Below, piece after piece: positions 52,563 to 64,000 of a stretch of DNA of 64,000 bases. The DNA is from Helianthus annuus. Its lineage: Eukaryota; Streptophyta; Magnoliopsida; Asterales; Asteraceae. The stretch spans positions 117,306,646-117,370,645 of the forward strand of contig NC_035443.2 of NCBI RefSeq assembly GCF_002127325.2, in the 5' to 3' direction. Positions within the stretch are counted from its first letter, which is position 1. Each line of letters opens with the position of its first letter. The notes under the pieces were generated by a model, which saw only the letters and a list, made by a program, of their open reading frames with translations, made no database searches and had not been told where the DNA came from. The translations under genes were made by a program, and so were the position numbers.

Positions 52563-55061
52563 CTATTGCTCCCTTGGCTTCGAGGTTGGCTTCATGGATG
52601 ATGTATAACAATCCTTAGCCTCCTGCTGATCACTGTCGATCTTGATTATCCCCCATGGGCTAGGGAGTTTCACACATTGATGATAGGTGGATGGGACTGC
52701 TTTCATATCATGTATCCAGGGCCTGCCAAGGATAACATTGCAACAAGATAAACAGTCAATAACACAAAATTTTTGATAATTATGTAATCCTTCCACGTAG
52801 ATTGGGAGTTTGATGTCCCCCAGTGTTTTCTTCGTTTCTCCACTGAATCCTACAAGCACGGAGGATCTTGGTGTGATGTCTGATTCTGGGATACCCATTT
52901 TCTTCAGAACATCAAGCTGGATAATGTTCACCGAGCTTCCTCCGTCAATAAGGATCCTGCGGACAAAATGGTTAGAGATAAAGAGAGTAATAACTAAACT
53001 ATCATGATGAGGATCCTGGATGTTAATGCGATCATTCTCATCAAACGTTATCGTCTTTCCTTCCGAGACACTTGAGGTTCGAATAGGTCTCTCTCCATTA
53101 TCCATTTTTGCTTCCTTTGCATGCCTTTTGGCCGCCGAGAAGGATGTACCACAGATGTCTGATCCTCCGGAAATAAAGTTGATCACTTGTGCATTCGCCG
53201 GAGGGGCTGGAGCCTTTTCAGGGATCCTCTCAGGATCCTGAGTCCTTTGCTTTTTTCTTCCCAACAATTCTTTTAGATGCCCTTTGCTTAACAAATATCC
53301 AATTTCTTTTCTTAAAGCTATGCATTCTTCAGTTAGATGCCCGAAATCCTCATGGTATGCACACCATTTTGACTTGTCTTTAGTCCCAGATGGTTTATCA
53401 TTCTTCCTGGGCCACCTAGCTTTTTCTCCTAGATTCTGCATTGCAGGGATTAGTTCATGATTATCAACGGAAAAACAATATTCTGAGATTGGAGGATAAT
53501 CTTCATCATCCTCTTCTTGGTCAACAGCATGCACATTCTGGTTGTCACTTCTATGGTAGGATTTGAATTTATTGTTCTTGAAGGAGGATCCTTGTTTCTC
53601 TTGTTTTGAGGATCCTACTTGTCTCTCCTGGATCCTCTTGTCATCCTCTAGCCGGATGAACCTGAGTGCCCGAGTTCTTACTTCATCTAGATTCCTGCAT
53701 GGTGTCATAACAAGATCATCATAGAATAATGAATCCTTAAGCAGTCCCATTTTGAAGGCTTCAACAGCCGTAGCCATATCCAAGTTGGGAATGTCCAAGG
53801 ATTCTTTACTGAATTTAGTTATATAATCCCTTAATGATTCATTATGACTTTGAGTTACCCTATATAAATCACTAGTTAATCTTTCAAATTTTCTACTACA
53901 AGAGAATTGGTTATTGAATAAATTAACTAAATTAGCAAATGAAGTAATAGAGTAAGGGGGAAGACTTAGCAGCCATTTAAGAGCTGATCCAGTAAGAGTG
54001 GATCCAAATCCTTTACATAGGCATGCTTCCTTTAGCTTTTCCGGGATTGGATTGATCTCCATCCTTTCCCTGTATTGTGCTATGTGCTCCTCAGGATCCG
54101 TTGTACCATCATACAGCTTCATAGTAGGGATATGGAACCTTTTGGGTACCTCTGCATCACAAATTGGTGGTGCAAAGCGAGATACCTTATGGCTTCCATC
54201 TGCAATCTCTGGGATAGGCTTGACTACCCCTGGAACACTTGAGATCATATCTTTTAGCTTCTGCAACTCCCTGGCCATAGCATGATTGATACCTGTATCC
54301 TGCATGAATCCGTGGTTAGTGGTAAGATAATTATTTAAAGTGTTACCTCCCATTGAGTTCAAGTTAGTGAATCCATATTGCTGGGATTCTGGGATAACGG
54401 AGGGACCAGTGGAAGCAATGGTCTGCATTGGAATAAAGTCCCCTTGATGGACATCTAGACTTCCTGTTTGCAAACTTTTTAGGGATCCTGGCATCTGGAA
54501 GGATCCTGGTATCTGGGATGATCCTGGAACAAAGTAGGATCCTTGAAACTGCTGTGCTCCCGGATAGGCTCCTGAATTCATGAAGGATCCCATATGCTGG
54601 GGATAGGATCCTGCCGGCTGAAAGTGTGAGCCTGATGCCTGAGTCATTGCTGCCGATCCGAGGTGCAATCCTCTTGATTCTCCCATAATTTGCACATCTG
54701 GGATTCCCGATGGCTGAGAAGTGATCATTGGAGTATCAAAGCTCAAGGATTTGGGCATCAGTGGGGAATGATCCTCTGCCGTTTTCTTTTGTCTTTTGAG
54801 GTCTCCAATTTCCCTGAGGATCCTTTCATTAGTTTCATCCTGCCGCTGCATACGATCCTTCATCTGCAAAATCAAAGTAAATACGTCACTAGTACTGGGA
54901 GTATAAGAATTCATAGCAGAAGAAGATGGAGGTTTAGAGTTAGTAGGAGTTGGTCTCTTCTCAGCATTCTTCTGGGATCCTGCCGGTGGAGGAGGCAGAG
55001 TGTTCTGAGACGAGGTGACTGCAGACATCGCCGTGGACGTGTTTTTCAATGATGAAGCCAT
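52563..55061 (-). CDS. gag-pro: E Gag-protease
   Basis: 832 residues from the ATG at 55061 (MASSLKNTST) to TAG at 52563. The order matches F: Ser/Pro-rich N-terminus, short coiled segment, short Gly-Ser-rich region without the tandem units, capsid-like domain, zinc-finger-like CAYHEDFGHLTEEC, aspartic protease ILIDGGSSVNIIQ. No internal stop or frameshift. Pol follows in the same frame. The upstream in-frame stretch from 55088 has no ATG, so 55061 is the likely start. Confidence 0.92.
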   Translation of the reverse strand: MASSLKNTSTAMSAVTSSQNTLPPPPAGSQKNAEKRPTPTNSKPPSSSAMNSYTPSTSDVFTLILQMKDRMQRQDETNERILREIGDLKRQKKTAEDHSPLMPKSLSFDTPMITSQPSGIPDVQIMGESRGLHLGSAAMTQASGSHFQPAGSYPQHMGSFMNSGAYPGAQQFQGSYFVPGSSQIPGSFQMPGSLKSLQTGSLDVHQGDFIPMQTIASTGPSVIPESQQYGFTNLNSMGGNTLNNYLTTNHGFMQDTGINHAMARELQKLKDMISSVPGVVKPIPEIADGSHKVSRFAPPICDAEVPKRFHIPTMKLYDGTTDPEEHIAQYRERMEINPIPEKLKEACLCKGFGSTLTGSALKWLLSLPPYSITSFANLVNLFNNQFSCSRKFERLTSDLYRVTQSHNESLRDYITKFSKESLDIPNLDMATAVEAFKMGLLKDSLFYDDLVMTPCRNLDEVRTRALRFIRLEDDKRIQERQVGSSKQEKQGSSFKNNKFKSYHRSDNQNVHAVDQEEDDEDYPPISEYCFSVDNHELIPAMQNLGEKARWPRKNDKPSGTKDKSKWCAYHEDFGHLTEECIALRKEIGYLLSKGHLKELLGRKKQRTQDPERIPEKAPAPPANAQVINFISGGSDICGTSFSAAKRHAKEAKMDNGERPIRTSSVSEGKTITFDENDRINIQDPHHDSLVITLFISNHFVRRILIDGGSSVNIIQLDVLKKMGIPESDITPRSSVLVGFSGETKKTLGDIKLPIYVEGLHNYQKFCVIDCLSCCNVILGRPWIHDMKAVPSTYHQCVKLPSPWGIIKIDSDQQEAKDCYTSSMKPTSKPREQ

Positions 55062-55117
55062 GTAATTCTTTGAAATGATTTCGAACAAAAGGTTTTCTTA
55101 TGAATGAAGCACCAATT

Positions 55118-55138
55118 GCCCCACGGTGGGCGCCAAAC
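55118..55138 (-). other. E primer binding site
   Basis: On the minus strand GTTTGGCGCCCACCGTGGGG lies directly after the 5' LTR, the same as in F at 37499-37519. Confidence 0.75.
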
Positions 55139-55855
55139 TGTTTTGGTCAAAAATCACACAAGGATAATGCAACCAAACTCTATGTAAACGGGGTATGATG
55201 CTTGGTTTGTTGAAAAAGTAAAGGATCACTTTTACTATGAAATATGCAAGGACACAATGATTTATACGAGGAAAAAGCCCTTGATCAATGTATGATCTCC
55301 GGCATAAAAAACCTCGGGTGATGGCAACTACCGATCACCAAACTTCAATATAAGAAAAATGGTTACAACTTCGGATGATAATGAGCTGAGTACAAGGATC
55401 ACTATAGTTTCGAGTGTCTAAGCGTGTGAGAATTGTGTTGTGTGTTCTTCCGAATGGGAAGAGTGTTATATATACAAGTGTATGTGACCTATTTTAGGTA
55501 AAAAGACTAATAATCAGCTCACTACCCCTTTAGAAATAAAAGCAAATCTAGCCTAAATTATCGCCCTTAAATCATGCCAAGTTTCCATATCCTTCACAAC
55601 GTCCATCTCCGATTAAGCACATGCTATAGTTGTAAAGACGCGTCCTTTGATTGTGATGCTTAAGAGCGGATCCTGCTAGATGTCCTGCAAAACAACATTA
55701 AATTCAACGAAAGCAACTGTTAGCATGAGGATCCTATGATGGTCCGTGATCCTGATCCTGGAACTCTGCTGAGGATCACTATCTGCCAAAGAAACAAGGA
55801 TCACTGGTTAGGATCACACGTGAGGATCATGTATTGTAAAAATCCAGCCCTAACA
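55139..55855 (-). repeat. E 5' LTR
   Basis: The LTR is 717 bp and differs from the 3' LTR (34543-35261) by two substitutions and two single-base indels by eye. The target duplication ATAGC follows at 55856-55860. Confidence 0.93.
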
Positions 55856-55860
55856 ATAGC

Positions 55861-57490
55861 TATGGTCAACTAATGTGTTTGGTCGGATCCTAATGATCGA
55901 CCAAATGGGTCGGGTTCGAAAGTATAAGCGATGGTTTAGATTGCTTACCTTACGACCCTATATAAGCACTATACTAAAAGTGACGAGCTAAGCATGTTAG
56001 AACATGCTTAACTAAGTTTAGAAAATAGGTTTGGCATCAAAACAAATGGCTTTGATGCCCACGAGTAGTTTGGTTACAAAATACGCAAGAATGCGCATTT
56101 TGGCCGAAACTACGACTCGTCACTGAGCCTAGATAACGTGGTAATCAGTAGGTATAGTCACTATGGACTATAACCATCGTGATCACGCTCACGTTATGAA
56201 GTTCCATGAACTTCGTGTTGACCATAGGCTGGTCAATGTAGAAAGTCAACAAAACGTTGACTTTCGGACTCGAAAAGAGAATAAAAGAGCGAAAGAATAC
56301 TTACGGAGGGTCCCCGAATGCTAATCTAGATCAAAATGGCTCAGGTATGAAACAAAGGTTCCAACTTAGAGCTCTTGATCAGATTGTGTGGGTTTTTGCA
56401 AGAATGGGGGTGGGGTATTTATAGTATTTCCCGAACCGTTAGGATCGTTTCTTGAAAAACGTGATCGAATCTCGATCGTACACTTGTCGAAAACTTGTGG
56501 TTACTGAAAATGTCCCTTAGTGAGCTGAAAGGGCAAGTATTGATTGTGTGGTTGTGGTTAAACCAGCTGAAATTTGCTGACTAGCTGATCTTATCTGTTC
56601 TGGGAGTCTGACGCGCCCCGCGTAAGGATTTGGGCAATCCTTACGCGCCCCGCTTGAGGGTCACAGATCAGAATTTTCAGTTTTAGTCCCTGCACTTCAT
56701 AAACATGCAATTTGGCCCATTTTTGGCACGTTTAAGCCCCGTTAACCTCATTTCAAGGCTCTAAGATGAAGTTAAAGTGTAGGGGACTTGAAATATGCTC
56801 AAAAATATTCCGGATGTCGGTTCGTTTGGTCGTACGATCGCGATGTTCGCTTAATTACGACGGAATGCGCATAAGCGCGAAAGACGATCCAAATTGCGCG
56901 ACGAATGGATTTTTCTCATGCCAACCACTAAGGCATAATATACGGATGCTTACATAAATTTTTGGATGTCTAGATGTATTCAGAACGTAAGTTATGCGCG
57001 AAAGTGCAAACTTGTGCACTTTTGACACTTTTAGTCCCTGAATGATCCAAAAGTTTGTTTTAGCATACCAAACCCCTCAAAGCCTATTTCTAAGCTATGT
57101 AAAGGATATTTATGGTATGTTTAACTTATGGACATGTTCCGGAATGTTCGTTACAGTTCAAATTGGCATACTTTCGCCGTTTGTCAAGTTTAGTCCCTGT
57201 AAGCGAATTAACTTGTTTTTGCCATACCAAAGCCTTCAAAACTTATTTCTAAGTTATGTAAAGGTTATTTAAGGTATGTTAAGTATATGTGGATGTCTCG
57301 GAGTATTTGTCGCATTAAACTGAGTACGTTTTCGCACCAGGTTGCATATAATTCTCCAGTAAAAGTTTGAAATTGAACAAGAACTGATATATGCAAAAGA
57401 TACACATATTTATACAAGATCCCAAGTATGAAATACAATATTTCATCAGCTTGGTATTTGTTTGATGGTCGCGGTGACACAGGTGTCACA
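55861..57490 (-). repeat. D 3' LTR, proximal part
   Basis: This is the continuation of the D 3' LTR after E. On the minus strand it starts at 57490 with TGTGACACCTG. It contains the promoter-like block described at 56416-56655. It aligns throughout with 62528-64000 of the 5' LTR. No credible coding sequence. Confidence 0.88.
56416..56655 (-). promoter_or_regulatory. D LTR core promoter: CGCG hairpin and TATA box
   Basis: An inverted repeat with arms CGCGTAAGGATT and AATCCTTACGCG around TGGGC lies at about 56618-56646. On the minus strand TATAAATA follows at 56423-56416. The 5' LTR repeats this (TATA at 63093-63086). A promoter role is inferred. Confidence 0.55.
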
Positions 57491-57508
57491 GTCTCCCCTA
57501 CTTTAGGA
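57491..57508 (-). other. D polypurine tract
   Basis: On the minus strand CCTAAAGTAGGGGAGAC abuts the 3' LTR and is preceded by AAATTTCGGGACGAAATTT, as in array A. The element thus keeps the cis signals for reverse transcription. Confidence 0.75.
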
Positions 57509-57613
57509 AATTTCGTCCCGAAATTTATTCGTAGGAGTCTGTTTGTGACTCTGCCAAATAACCATCCGCGATATGCAAAGTAATGTCCTGTCATTTCCTT
57601 AACGATCATTCTT

Positions 57614-58200
57614 CAGAAATGAAAATGAACTAACGGAGTCATTTTCAACGGTTGCTTCATCAGAGTTGGAAATGAAGGATTACACAACGGATATTCATTT
57701 CCCCAACGGATCAATCGTCAGAAACGAAAATGAACTAACGGAGTCATTTTCAACGGTTGCTTCATCAGAGTTGGAAATGAAGGATTACACAACGGATATT
57801 CATTTCCCCAACGGATAAATCGTCAGAAACGAAAATGAACTAACGGAGTCATTTTCAACGGTTGCTTCATCAGAGTTGGAAATGAAGGATTACACAACGG
57901 ATATTCATTTCCCCAACGGATAAATCGTCAGAAACGAAAATGAACTAACGGAGTCATTTTCAACGGTTGCTTCATCAGAGTTGGAAATGAAGGATTACAC
58001 AACGGAATTCATTTCCCCAACAGATAAATCTTCAGAAACGAAAATGAACTAACGGAGTCATTTTCAACGGTTGCTTCATCAGAGTTGGAAATGAAGGATT
58101 ACACAACGGATATTCATTTCCCCAACGGATAAATCGTCAGAAACGAAAATGAACTAACGGAGTCATTTTCAACGGTTGCTTCCTCAGAGTTGGAAATGAA
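57614..58200. repeat. 105-bp tandem repeat in D, about 5.6 copies
   Basis: Units start at 57614, 57719, 57824, 57929, 58033 and 58138; the period is 105 except one unit of 104. Each unit has two inverted repeats: GAAAATGA ... TCATTTTC, and GGAAATGAA ... TTCATTTCC around an ATTACACAACGG loop. CAACGG and AACGGA recur. Units are nearly identical, so expansion or homogenisation was recent. It occupies the place where pol would be. Confidence 0.93.
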
Positions 58201-59255
58201 TAGGGTTAACTCTAGACACATGACAGAACTTGCTGTGATTCCTGTGCACTAAATTCCATAATTATGTATGCATCCATAATTACGTAATCCCTTGCACAGT
58301 CGGCACAGTTTGTTTTGTAATGTTTTGGGGAAGGATATCAAACTTGTGATGAGGGTGACTAGACTTCCACCGGGTCCTTTTAATTAGATCGACAGGGGAT
58401 CTTCTTAGTTAGGCCACCAAGGAGTCCTTTCAGCTATATCATCACATGATATCCCTAGCCAGATTTTTGGATTAATCTGTTTAGCTAGACCACTCAAGGG
58501 TCTAATTATGAAGTAGTACTTTATAATCCAAGGAACTTAACTGTAACGTAGAAGTCCATTGAGGATTTTAAGTAATACCTTTGGTTATCCTACTATGAAT
58601 CTCTTGTACAAGGATATGTAAGATTCTACAAAGATTTGGATAACATAATTTGGATCACACAACAACACATAAGGGAACACATAAGCACAAAGTCACATAA
58701 TTGTTTAACTTGATTATAATTTATTAACTTGTTATTGATTGAATACGGATATGGAAACCAATCGACGGGTCTCAATGTTCACTGGAATCTATCTGAGAAG
58801 ATAGAAAGATCTCCCAAAATTTGATTTTTGTTTACAAGGAATCACCATATTCGAATTAAGGCATACACAAATAAGGACTTACGGGAAATCCTTAGGTACC
58901 CTATTAAGGATTTATAGTGGTACCTTGGGTATTCGTCATGTGTTGTAACTTGCGCTTTGTACTTCGTTTCCTTAGAATAAACGGGTTCTTAGGAATTTTG
59001 TGGAAGACGCAAGAGATCATAGAATGGGAGAATTTTGGGGGTAGTTTGTTCTTCAAGGAATACGGTTTCTTTATTGTCGGTATTGTAAGGGATATGTCGT
59101 TTATACATGCAACCACAGAAATACATTGCAATGTAAATAAAAGATTTATTTATAAACAACGATAACAACTGTTTCTTGGACCTTGACAACAAAAGAAAAT
59201 AATACATAAGACGTGATTATTTCTAAACGATGTTGTCTTCTAGTCAGTCAGATAC
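58201..59255 (-). other. D internal non-coding stretch
   Basis: This is about 1.05 kb between the tandem repeat and gag with no polymerase motif, no long open frame with plausible composition and no similarity that I recognise to array A. It replaces pol in D. Its origin is unknown. Confidence 0.6.
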
Positions 59256-60362
59256 TTATCCCTGTGCTGGATTTGCATTAGCAAGCCTTGGGCAATTTCT
59301 TCGGAAATGACCCATCTCGCCACAGTTGAAACAAGAGCCTGGTAGAAAACGACCTTGAGCAGGATTGTTGCCAGCTTGGTTTGGCGCAGCTGCAGCTGGG
59401 CAGACTCTTGCTGTGTGGCCTATAGGCCCACAAGTTTGGCATTTGCGGCAGTGTACGTTGGCGTGATGATGGAGGCTACATTGGTTGCACAAGGGTGCGG
59501 TTCCATTGTATGGTTTTCTAGCAGGGGGCTGAGCTGGTTGGTTGGGGACGGCTTGACCATTGTGAGCGACCACGGCGAAGTTCTGAGAAGCCTTCCGCTT
59601 CTTTGACTTCTTAAGGGATTCAGTCTGTTCATCCATGGTCTTTGATTCCCCGATTGGGTTCGATTCCCCGGCCGGTTTCTTGTCACCTTTTCGGAAAAGT
59701 TTACCTTTCCTGATCTTTGATTCAGTCAAGGTTGCAGATAGCTCAATAGCCTGTATAACTGTAGTAGGGTTGCTACCAGTCACAATGTCTTGTATTGAGT
59801 CAGGGATGCCATCAATGTACTTTTCGATTGCCTTATCCAAAGGTGTAACCATATCCGGGCATAACAAACTTAACTCCTCATAACGGTCCGTGTAGGCTCG
59901 ATGCTCACCTCTAAATTGCTTATGATCGTCGAACTCCGTTTCCAAGGCCCTGATCTCGTGACGAGGACAGAATTCCTTCATCATCAGAGCTCGAAGCTCT
60001 TGCCATGTTTAAGCCAGTGCCACATCGGCACCCCTATCTCTCATCACACCATTCCACCATGTCAAAGCTCGTTTCTCAAAGACGCTAGATGCGAATTCTA
60101 CCTTTCGCTCGTTTGGACATTGAACATGTCTGAAGGTGTTCTCTAAGCTCTCGAACCATTGCAGAAGTGCAGTGGCCCCTTGAGACCCAGAAAACTTTGA
60201 TGGCTTAGCCGAGTTGAAATTCTTGAAGTTGCAGGGGGCATTATGGTTGTTGTTGGCTTGGTTCCATTGAGCAAAGAGGTTTGGGAATTGAGCCGCCATT
60301 TGCTGCGCAATGATCTCTGCTAGTTCGGCAGTCGCTATCTGGTTTTCGCGTCGAGGAGGCAT
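59256..60362 (-). pseudogene. gag: D Gag, complete but for one nonsense codon
   Basis: The ATG at 60362 starts MPPRRENQIATAELAEIIAQ. 369 codons lie in one frame to TAA at 59258-59256. Only TAA at 60011-60009 interrupts it, at a Gln codon in A2 (ALAQTW). The capsid-like domain (LLQWFESLENTF, ALTWWNGVMRDRG) is followed by zinc-knuckle sequence (CRKCQTCGPIGHTARVC and CFNCGEMGHFRRNC). The frame then ends at ANPAQG instead of entering protease, unlike array A. Its Gag would package D RNA or be supplied by relatives in trans. Confidence 0.9.
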
Positions 60363-60972
60363 TCTAAATGAGAGACAAGAAAGAAAACAAATGAAATGGC
60401 ATTGGGTAAGAATAGGATGTTACAATTACCGGCCATAATCATGGTTGATGGTCATTTGTTTGAATCCACGAAGCAAACAAACAACACCAAGGCTGAGTCA
60501 AAGCAAATAGATCCTCATAGTGCATCGCGAAGACATGCTCGCCTATAAGTGGACACTCACCCCAAGAGTTCCCAAGTAAGAGTGACTGATCCGATTATGT
60601 GGATTTGTACGAACACTCTAACCTTAGACAGAAATCCCAGGGTACAGGCATTCACTCTTCCAGTTTGCACGTGTTCACACTATTTAGGACCAAAAACTTT
60701 GACGAGAGTTTTGAAAACTCAAAGGGGTTCAAAACCTTATAACAGAGGGTTCAAAACCTAGTAATCAATCATCCTGGAACAGATGATTAGTTTTCAAGCG
60801 GTTTTGAAATTTATGTTCTTGTTGTGGTCGTCGCCTAAGGATAGGTGACGGTATTGTTTTATGACTAAACGCAAGTAAACTCGCGTTAGGTTCCTAGGAA
60901 GGTTATAGACTAGGTCAAAGTATTACTAATAACCTAATTCCCTATAACCATTGGCTCTGATACCATCTTTTC
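60363..60972 (-). other. D leader and primer binding site
   Basis: On the minus strand ATGGTATCAGAGCC (60966-60953) is the initiator-Met primer site, eight or so bases after the LTR. About 590 bases of leader up to the gag ATG closely resemble 11156-11741 of array A. Confidence 0.85.
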
Positions 60973-63900
60973 TATCACACCCCGACCACGTAGAACATAC
61001 AAAACGTGGCGGAAACGTCGGGGAGTGTTGTAACAGAATCAATTGTTTCAAATCCATGTCAATTGAAGTTTCGTTTTATTGATCAAATATGAAAGTATAC
61101 ATTGTTTAAACAAGAACCAAAGAGTACATAACATGAATTAACTAGTTCTTGTCTCGTTTTAAGTCACTAAGGCACAGGTCCGCCTAAGTATGTCTTGATA
61201 AGTCCTATGCATCATCTCCTGAAAACACATGTGAAAATAGGTACGTCAGCATAAAAATGCCTGTGAGATACATTGGTTTTGTGAAAACGGAATTCATGAC
61301 TTGAGTTTGAGAAAATGTTTAGTCATGAACCTCGTATTTTGCTTTGTCTTGTAAATCATTTGAAAAACGGTAAGATCAAATGATATGTATAAATAAGAGA
61401 ACAATGCATGGTTAACTGAATAACCATGTTAAAAGAGTTTGTATAAGATTTGTTGTTTGTAAATCAATGTCTTGTGAAAAGCATGTTATTTGTATAAAAT
61501 GTTCTATGTCTCAAATTGAAATGATTCAAATAACGCTACGATATGTAATACCATACAAACACTTATATATAGGAAGTACCAGCAGCGTATCCACCATGCT
61601 TGTATCATATTACACATGCCTCGTTACTTAAATCACTTACTCAAACCAAACCATCAAGATGAAATGTTTAACAACGGTAGAAATGTTTATGTATAGTCAA
61701 ATGGTTACAACGGTTCAAAATGTAGTATAATGTGTTCATATGCTGGATGAGCATATGCAACAGAAATGCAATGTGAAACAATGTACTACGTATGCACACA
61801 ATGGGCGTACGTAGCATGAAATGTATTGTAGAGTACAACGGTTCAAAATGTAGTGTAATGTGTTCATATGCTGGATGAGCATATGCAACAGTAATGCAAT
61901 GTGAAACAATGTACTACGTATGCACACAATGGGCGTACGTAGCATGAAATGTAAAGCAATGTACTAAGTACGCACACAATGGGTATACATAGCATGAAAT
62001 GTAATGTAAAGTGTTGTGCTAAGTATGCACACGATGGACATACATAGCATAAACACAATGAAATCATGTACTATATATGTACTATCGAACATAGCAAGTA
62101 TATGATGTGAAAACAGGAAAGCATGAAAGTAACAGATAGGCACATGTGTTTCACCCCAAAACAGTTTGGAAAACAGTAAAAGAGGGGTTCAATGTACTCA
62201 CCTGAGATTGCTTTGAATTCCTTGTGTAATAATCACACAATGCTAGAGATCACGGGATATCAAACGGCACCTAATAGGTAGCTATATTAATATACCGGAC
62301 CAATATCGGAAGGATCGGATAGTATGCGGGTTCGCAAACCAAACGAGTATGGAAACTCGTGTAATATGGTTTAACAAAGCCTACATACTAAAATGAAACC
62401 AAACCTAAGTGCTTACGACCCATTACGACCCGTTTAGGTAGCTTATGCTACCTTAACACGTCGTTCGCGTAGAACACGTTTGGAACGCCTAACATCGTGA
62501 CCACAAGGCATAACCTCGGAAGGTTATAGCTATGGTCAACTAATGTGTTTGGTCGGATCCTAATGATCGACCAAATTGGTCGGGTTCGAAAGTATAAGCG
62601 ATGGTTTAGATCGCTTACCTTACGACCCTATATAAGCACTATACTAAAAGTGACGAGCTAAGCATGTTAGAACATGCTTAACTAAGTTTAGAAAACATGT
62701 TTGGCATCAAAACAAATGGCTTTGATGCCCACGAGTAGTTTGGTTACAAAATACGCAAGAATGCGCATTTTGGCCGAAACTACGACTCGTCACTGAGCCT
62801 AGATAACGTGGTAATCAGTAGGTATAGTCACTACGGACTATAACCATCGTGATCACGCTCACGTTATGAAGTTCCATGAACTTCGTGTTGACCATAGGCT
62901 GGTCAATGTAGAAAGTCAACAAAATGTTGACTTTCGGACTCGAAAAGAGAATAAAAGAGTGAAAGAATACTTACGGAGGGTCCCCGAATGCTAATCTAGA
63001 TCAAAATGGCTCAGGTATGAAACAAAGGTTCCAACTTAGAGCTCTTGATCAGATTGTGTGGGTTTTTGCAAGAATGGGGGTGGGGTATTTATAGTATTTC
63101 CCGAACCGTTAGGATCGTTTCTTGAAAAACGTGATCGAATCTCGATCGTACACTTGTCGAAAACTTGTGGTTACTGAAAATGTCCCTTAGTGAGCTGAAA
63201 GGGCAAGTATTGATTGTGTGGTTGTGGTTAAACCAGCTGAAATTTGCTGACTAGCTGATCTTATCTGTTCTGGGAGTCTGACGCGCCCCGCGTAAGGATT
63301 TGGGCAATCCTTACGCGCCCCGCTTGAGGGTCACAGATCAGAATTTTCAGTTTTAGTCCCTGCACTTCATAAACATGCAATTTGACCCATTTTTGGCACG
63401 TTTAAGCCCCGTTAACCTCATTTCAAGGCTCTAAGATGAAGTTAAAGTGTAGGGGACTTGAAATATGCTCAAAAATATTCCGGATGTCGGTTCTTTTGGT
63501 CGTACGATCGCGATGTTCGCTTAATTACGACGGAATACGCATAAGCGCGAAAGACGATCCAAATTGCGCGACGAATGGATTTTTCTCATGCCAACCACTA
63601 AGGCATAATATACGGATGCTTACATAAATTTTTGGATGTCTGGATGTATTCAGAACGTAAGTTATGCGCGAAAGTGCAAACTTGTGCACTTTTGACACTT
63701 TTAGTCCCTGAATGATCCAAAAGTTTGTTTTAGCATACCAAACCCCTCAAAGCCTATTTCTAAGCTATGTAAAGGATATTTATGGTATGTTTAACTTATG
63801 GACATGTTCCGGAATGTTCGTTACAGTTCAAATTGGCATACTTTCGCAGTTTGTCAAGTTTAGTCCCTGTAAGCGAATTAACTTGTTTTTGCCATACCAA

Positions 63901-64000
63901 AGCCTTCAAAACTTATTTCTAAGTTATGTAAAGGTTATTTAAGGTATGTTAAGTATATGTGGTTGTCTCGGAGTATTTGTCGCATTAAACTAAGTACGTT
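60973..64000 (-). repeat. D 5' LTR, truncated by the window edge
   Basis: 3028 bp of an expected ~3190 are present. The end next to the primer site reads TATCACACC on the plus strand, where the 3' LTR has TGTCACACC, so the terminal CA has become TA. It contains the tandem block (61715-62068), a CGCG hairpin near 63283-63311 and TATA at 63093-63086. Few substitutions separate it from the 3' LTR, so D is also fairly young. Confidence 0.88.

Noticed and set aside
57614..58200. Regular repeats that could look like a CRISPR array
   Set aside because: Units are contiguous 105-mers without unique spacers, in a plant retrotransposon.
58904..59207. Overlapping short open frames on both strands in the D spacer
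   Set aside because: AT-rich, no motif, mutually overlapping; not supported as genes.

Overview
The window is plant nuclear DNA made entirely of nested Ty3/gypsy (Metaviridae-type) LTR retrotransposons. I see no ordinary host gene, rRNA, tRNA or organellar stretch. Two lineages are present. Tekay/Del-type chromoviruses have an initiator-Met primer site and a chromodomain-like integrase tail. Tat-type elements have gag-pro and pol separated by one stop codon, a second RNase H, and an extra antisense gene. LTR size, GC-hairpin promoters and protein style suggest a large repeat-rich eudicot genome, probably Asteraceae; that assignment is an inference from family resemblance.

Layout: 1-513 is the 3' end of an LTR element (L0) lying mostly outside the window. 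514-32518 is a compound Tekay array 'A' on the + strand: internal region A1, a shared LTR (7883-11135), internal region A2, then a 3' LTR (25009-32518). A1 is interrupted by a reverse-oriented solo LTR S1 (2844-6315). A2 is interrupted by a young, apparently intact Tekay element B (14378-23054, polyprotein 16268-20896). The A2 3' LTR is interrupted by a second giant solo LTR S2 (25091-28987) and carries a 505-bp internal inversion. 32519-32985 is a sliver of an older Tat gag (G). From 32986 to beyond the window end lies D, a reverse-strand, gag-only Tekay derivative. D's 3' LTR is split by Tat element E (34543-55855, reverse strand), and E is split by Tat element F (36771-47556, + strand, identical LTRs). 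The deepest nesting is therefore G > D > E > F. Five insertions have recognisable 5-bp target duplications: S1 GAGAA/GCGAA, B GGAAG, S2 GTTTA, E ATAGC, F ATCAC.

How the parts work: in B, one polyprotein supplies Gag, protease, reverse transcriptase, RNase H and a chromodomain-type integrase. In E and F, pol lies in the same frame as gag-pro behind a UAG in the tobacco-mosaic-virus leaky context (CAA UAG CAA UUA), so Pol would be made by stop-codon readthrough. Between pol and the 3' LTR, E and F each carry an antisense gene with its own TATA box and four exons. Its three introns have conserved phase. Exon lengths match between copies or differ by whole codons, while intron lengths drift. This is the most unusual content of the window. 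D keeps Gag but has no pol and instead carries a hairpin-rich 105-bp tandem repeat, so it looks like a parasite of A-type elements.

Most A-array and D genes are dead (nonsense codons, frameshifts). B is the best candidate for an autonomous element. E and F each keep intact gag-pro but have one pol lesion and one nonsense codon in the antisense gene.
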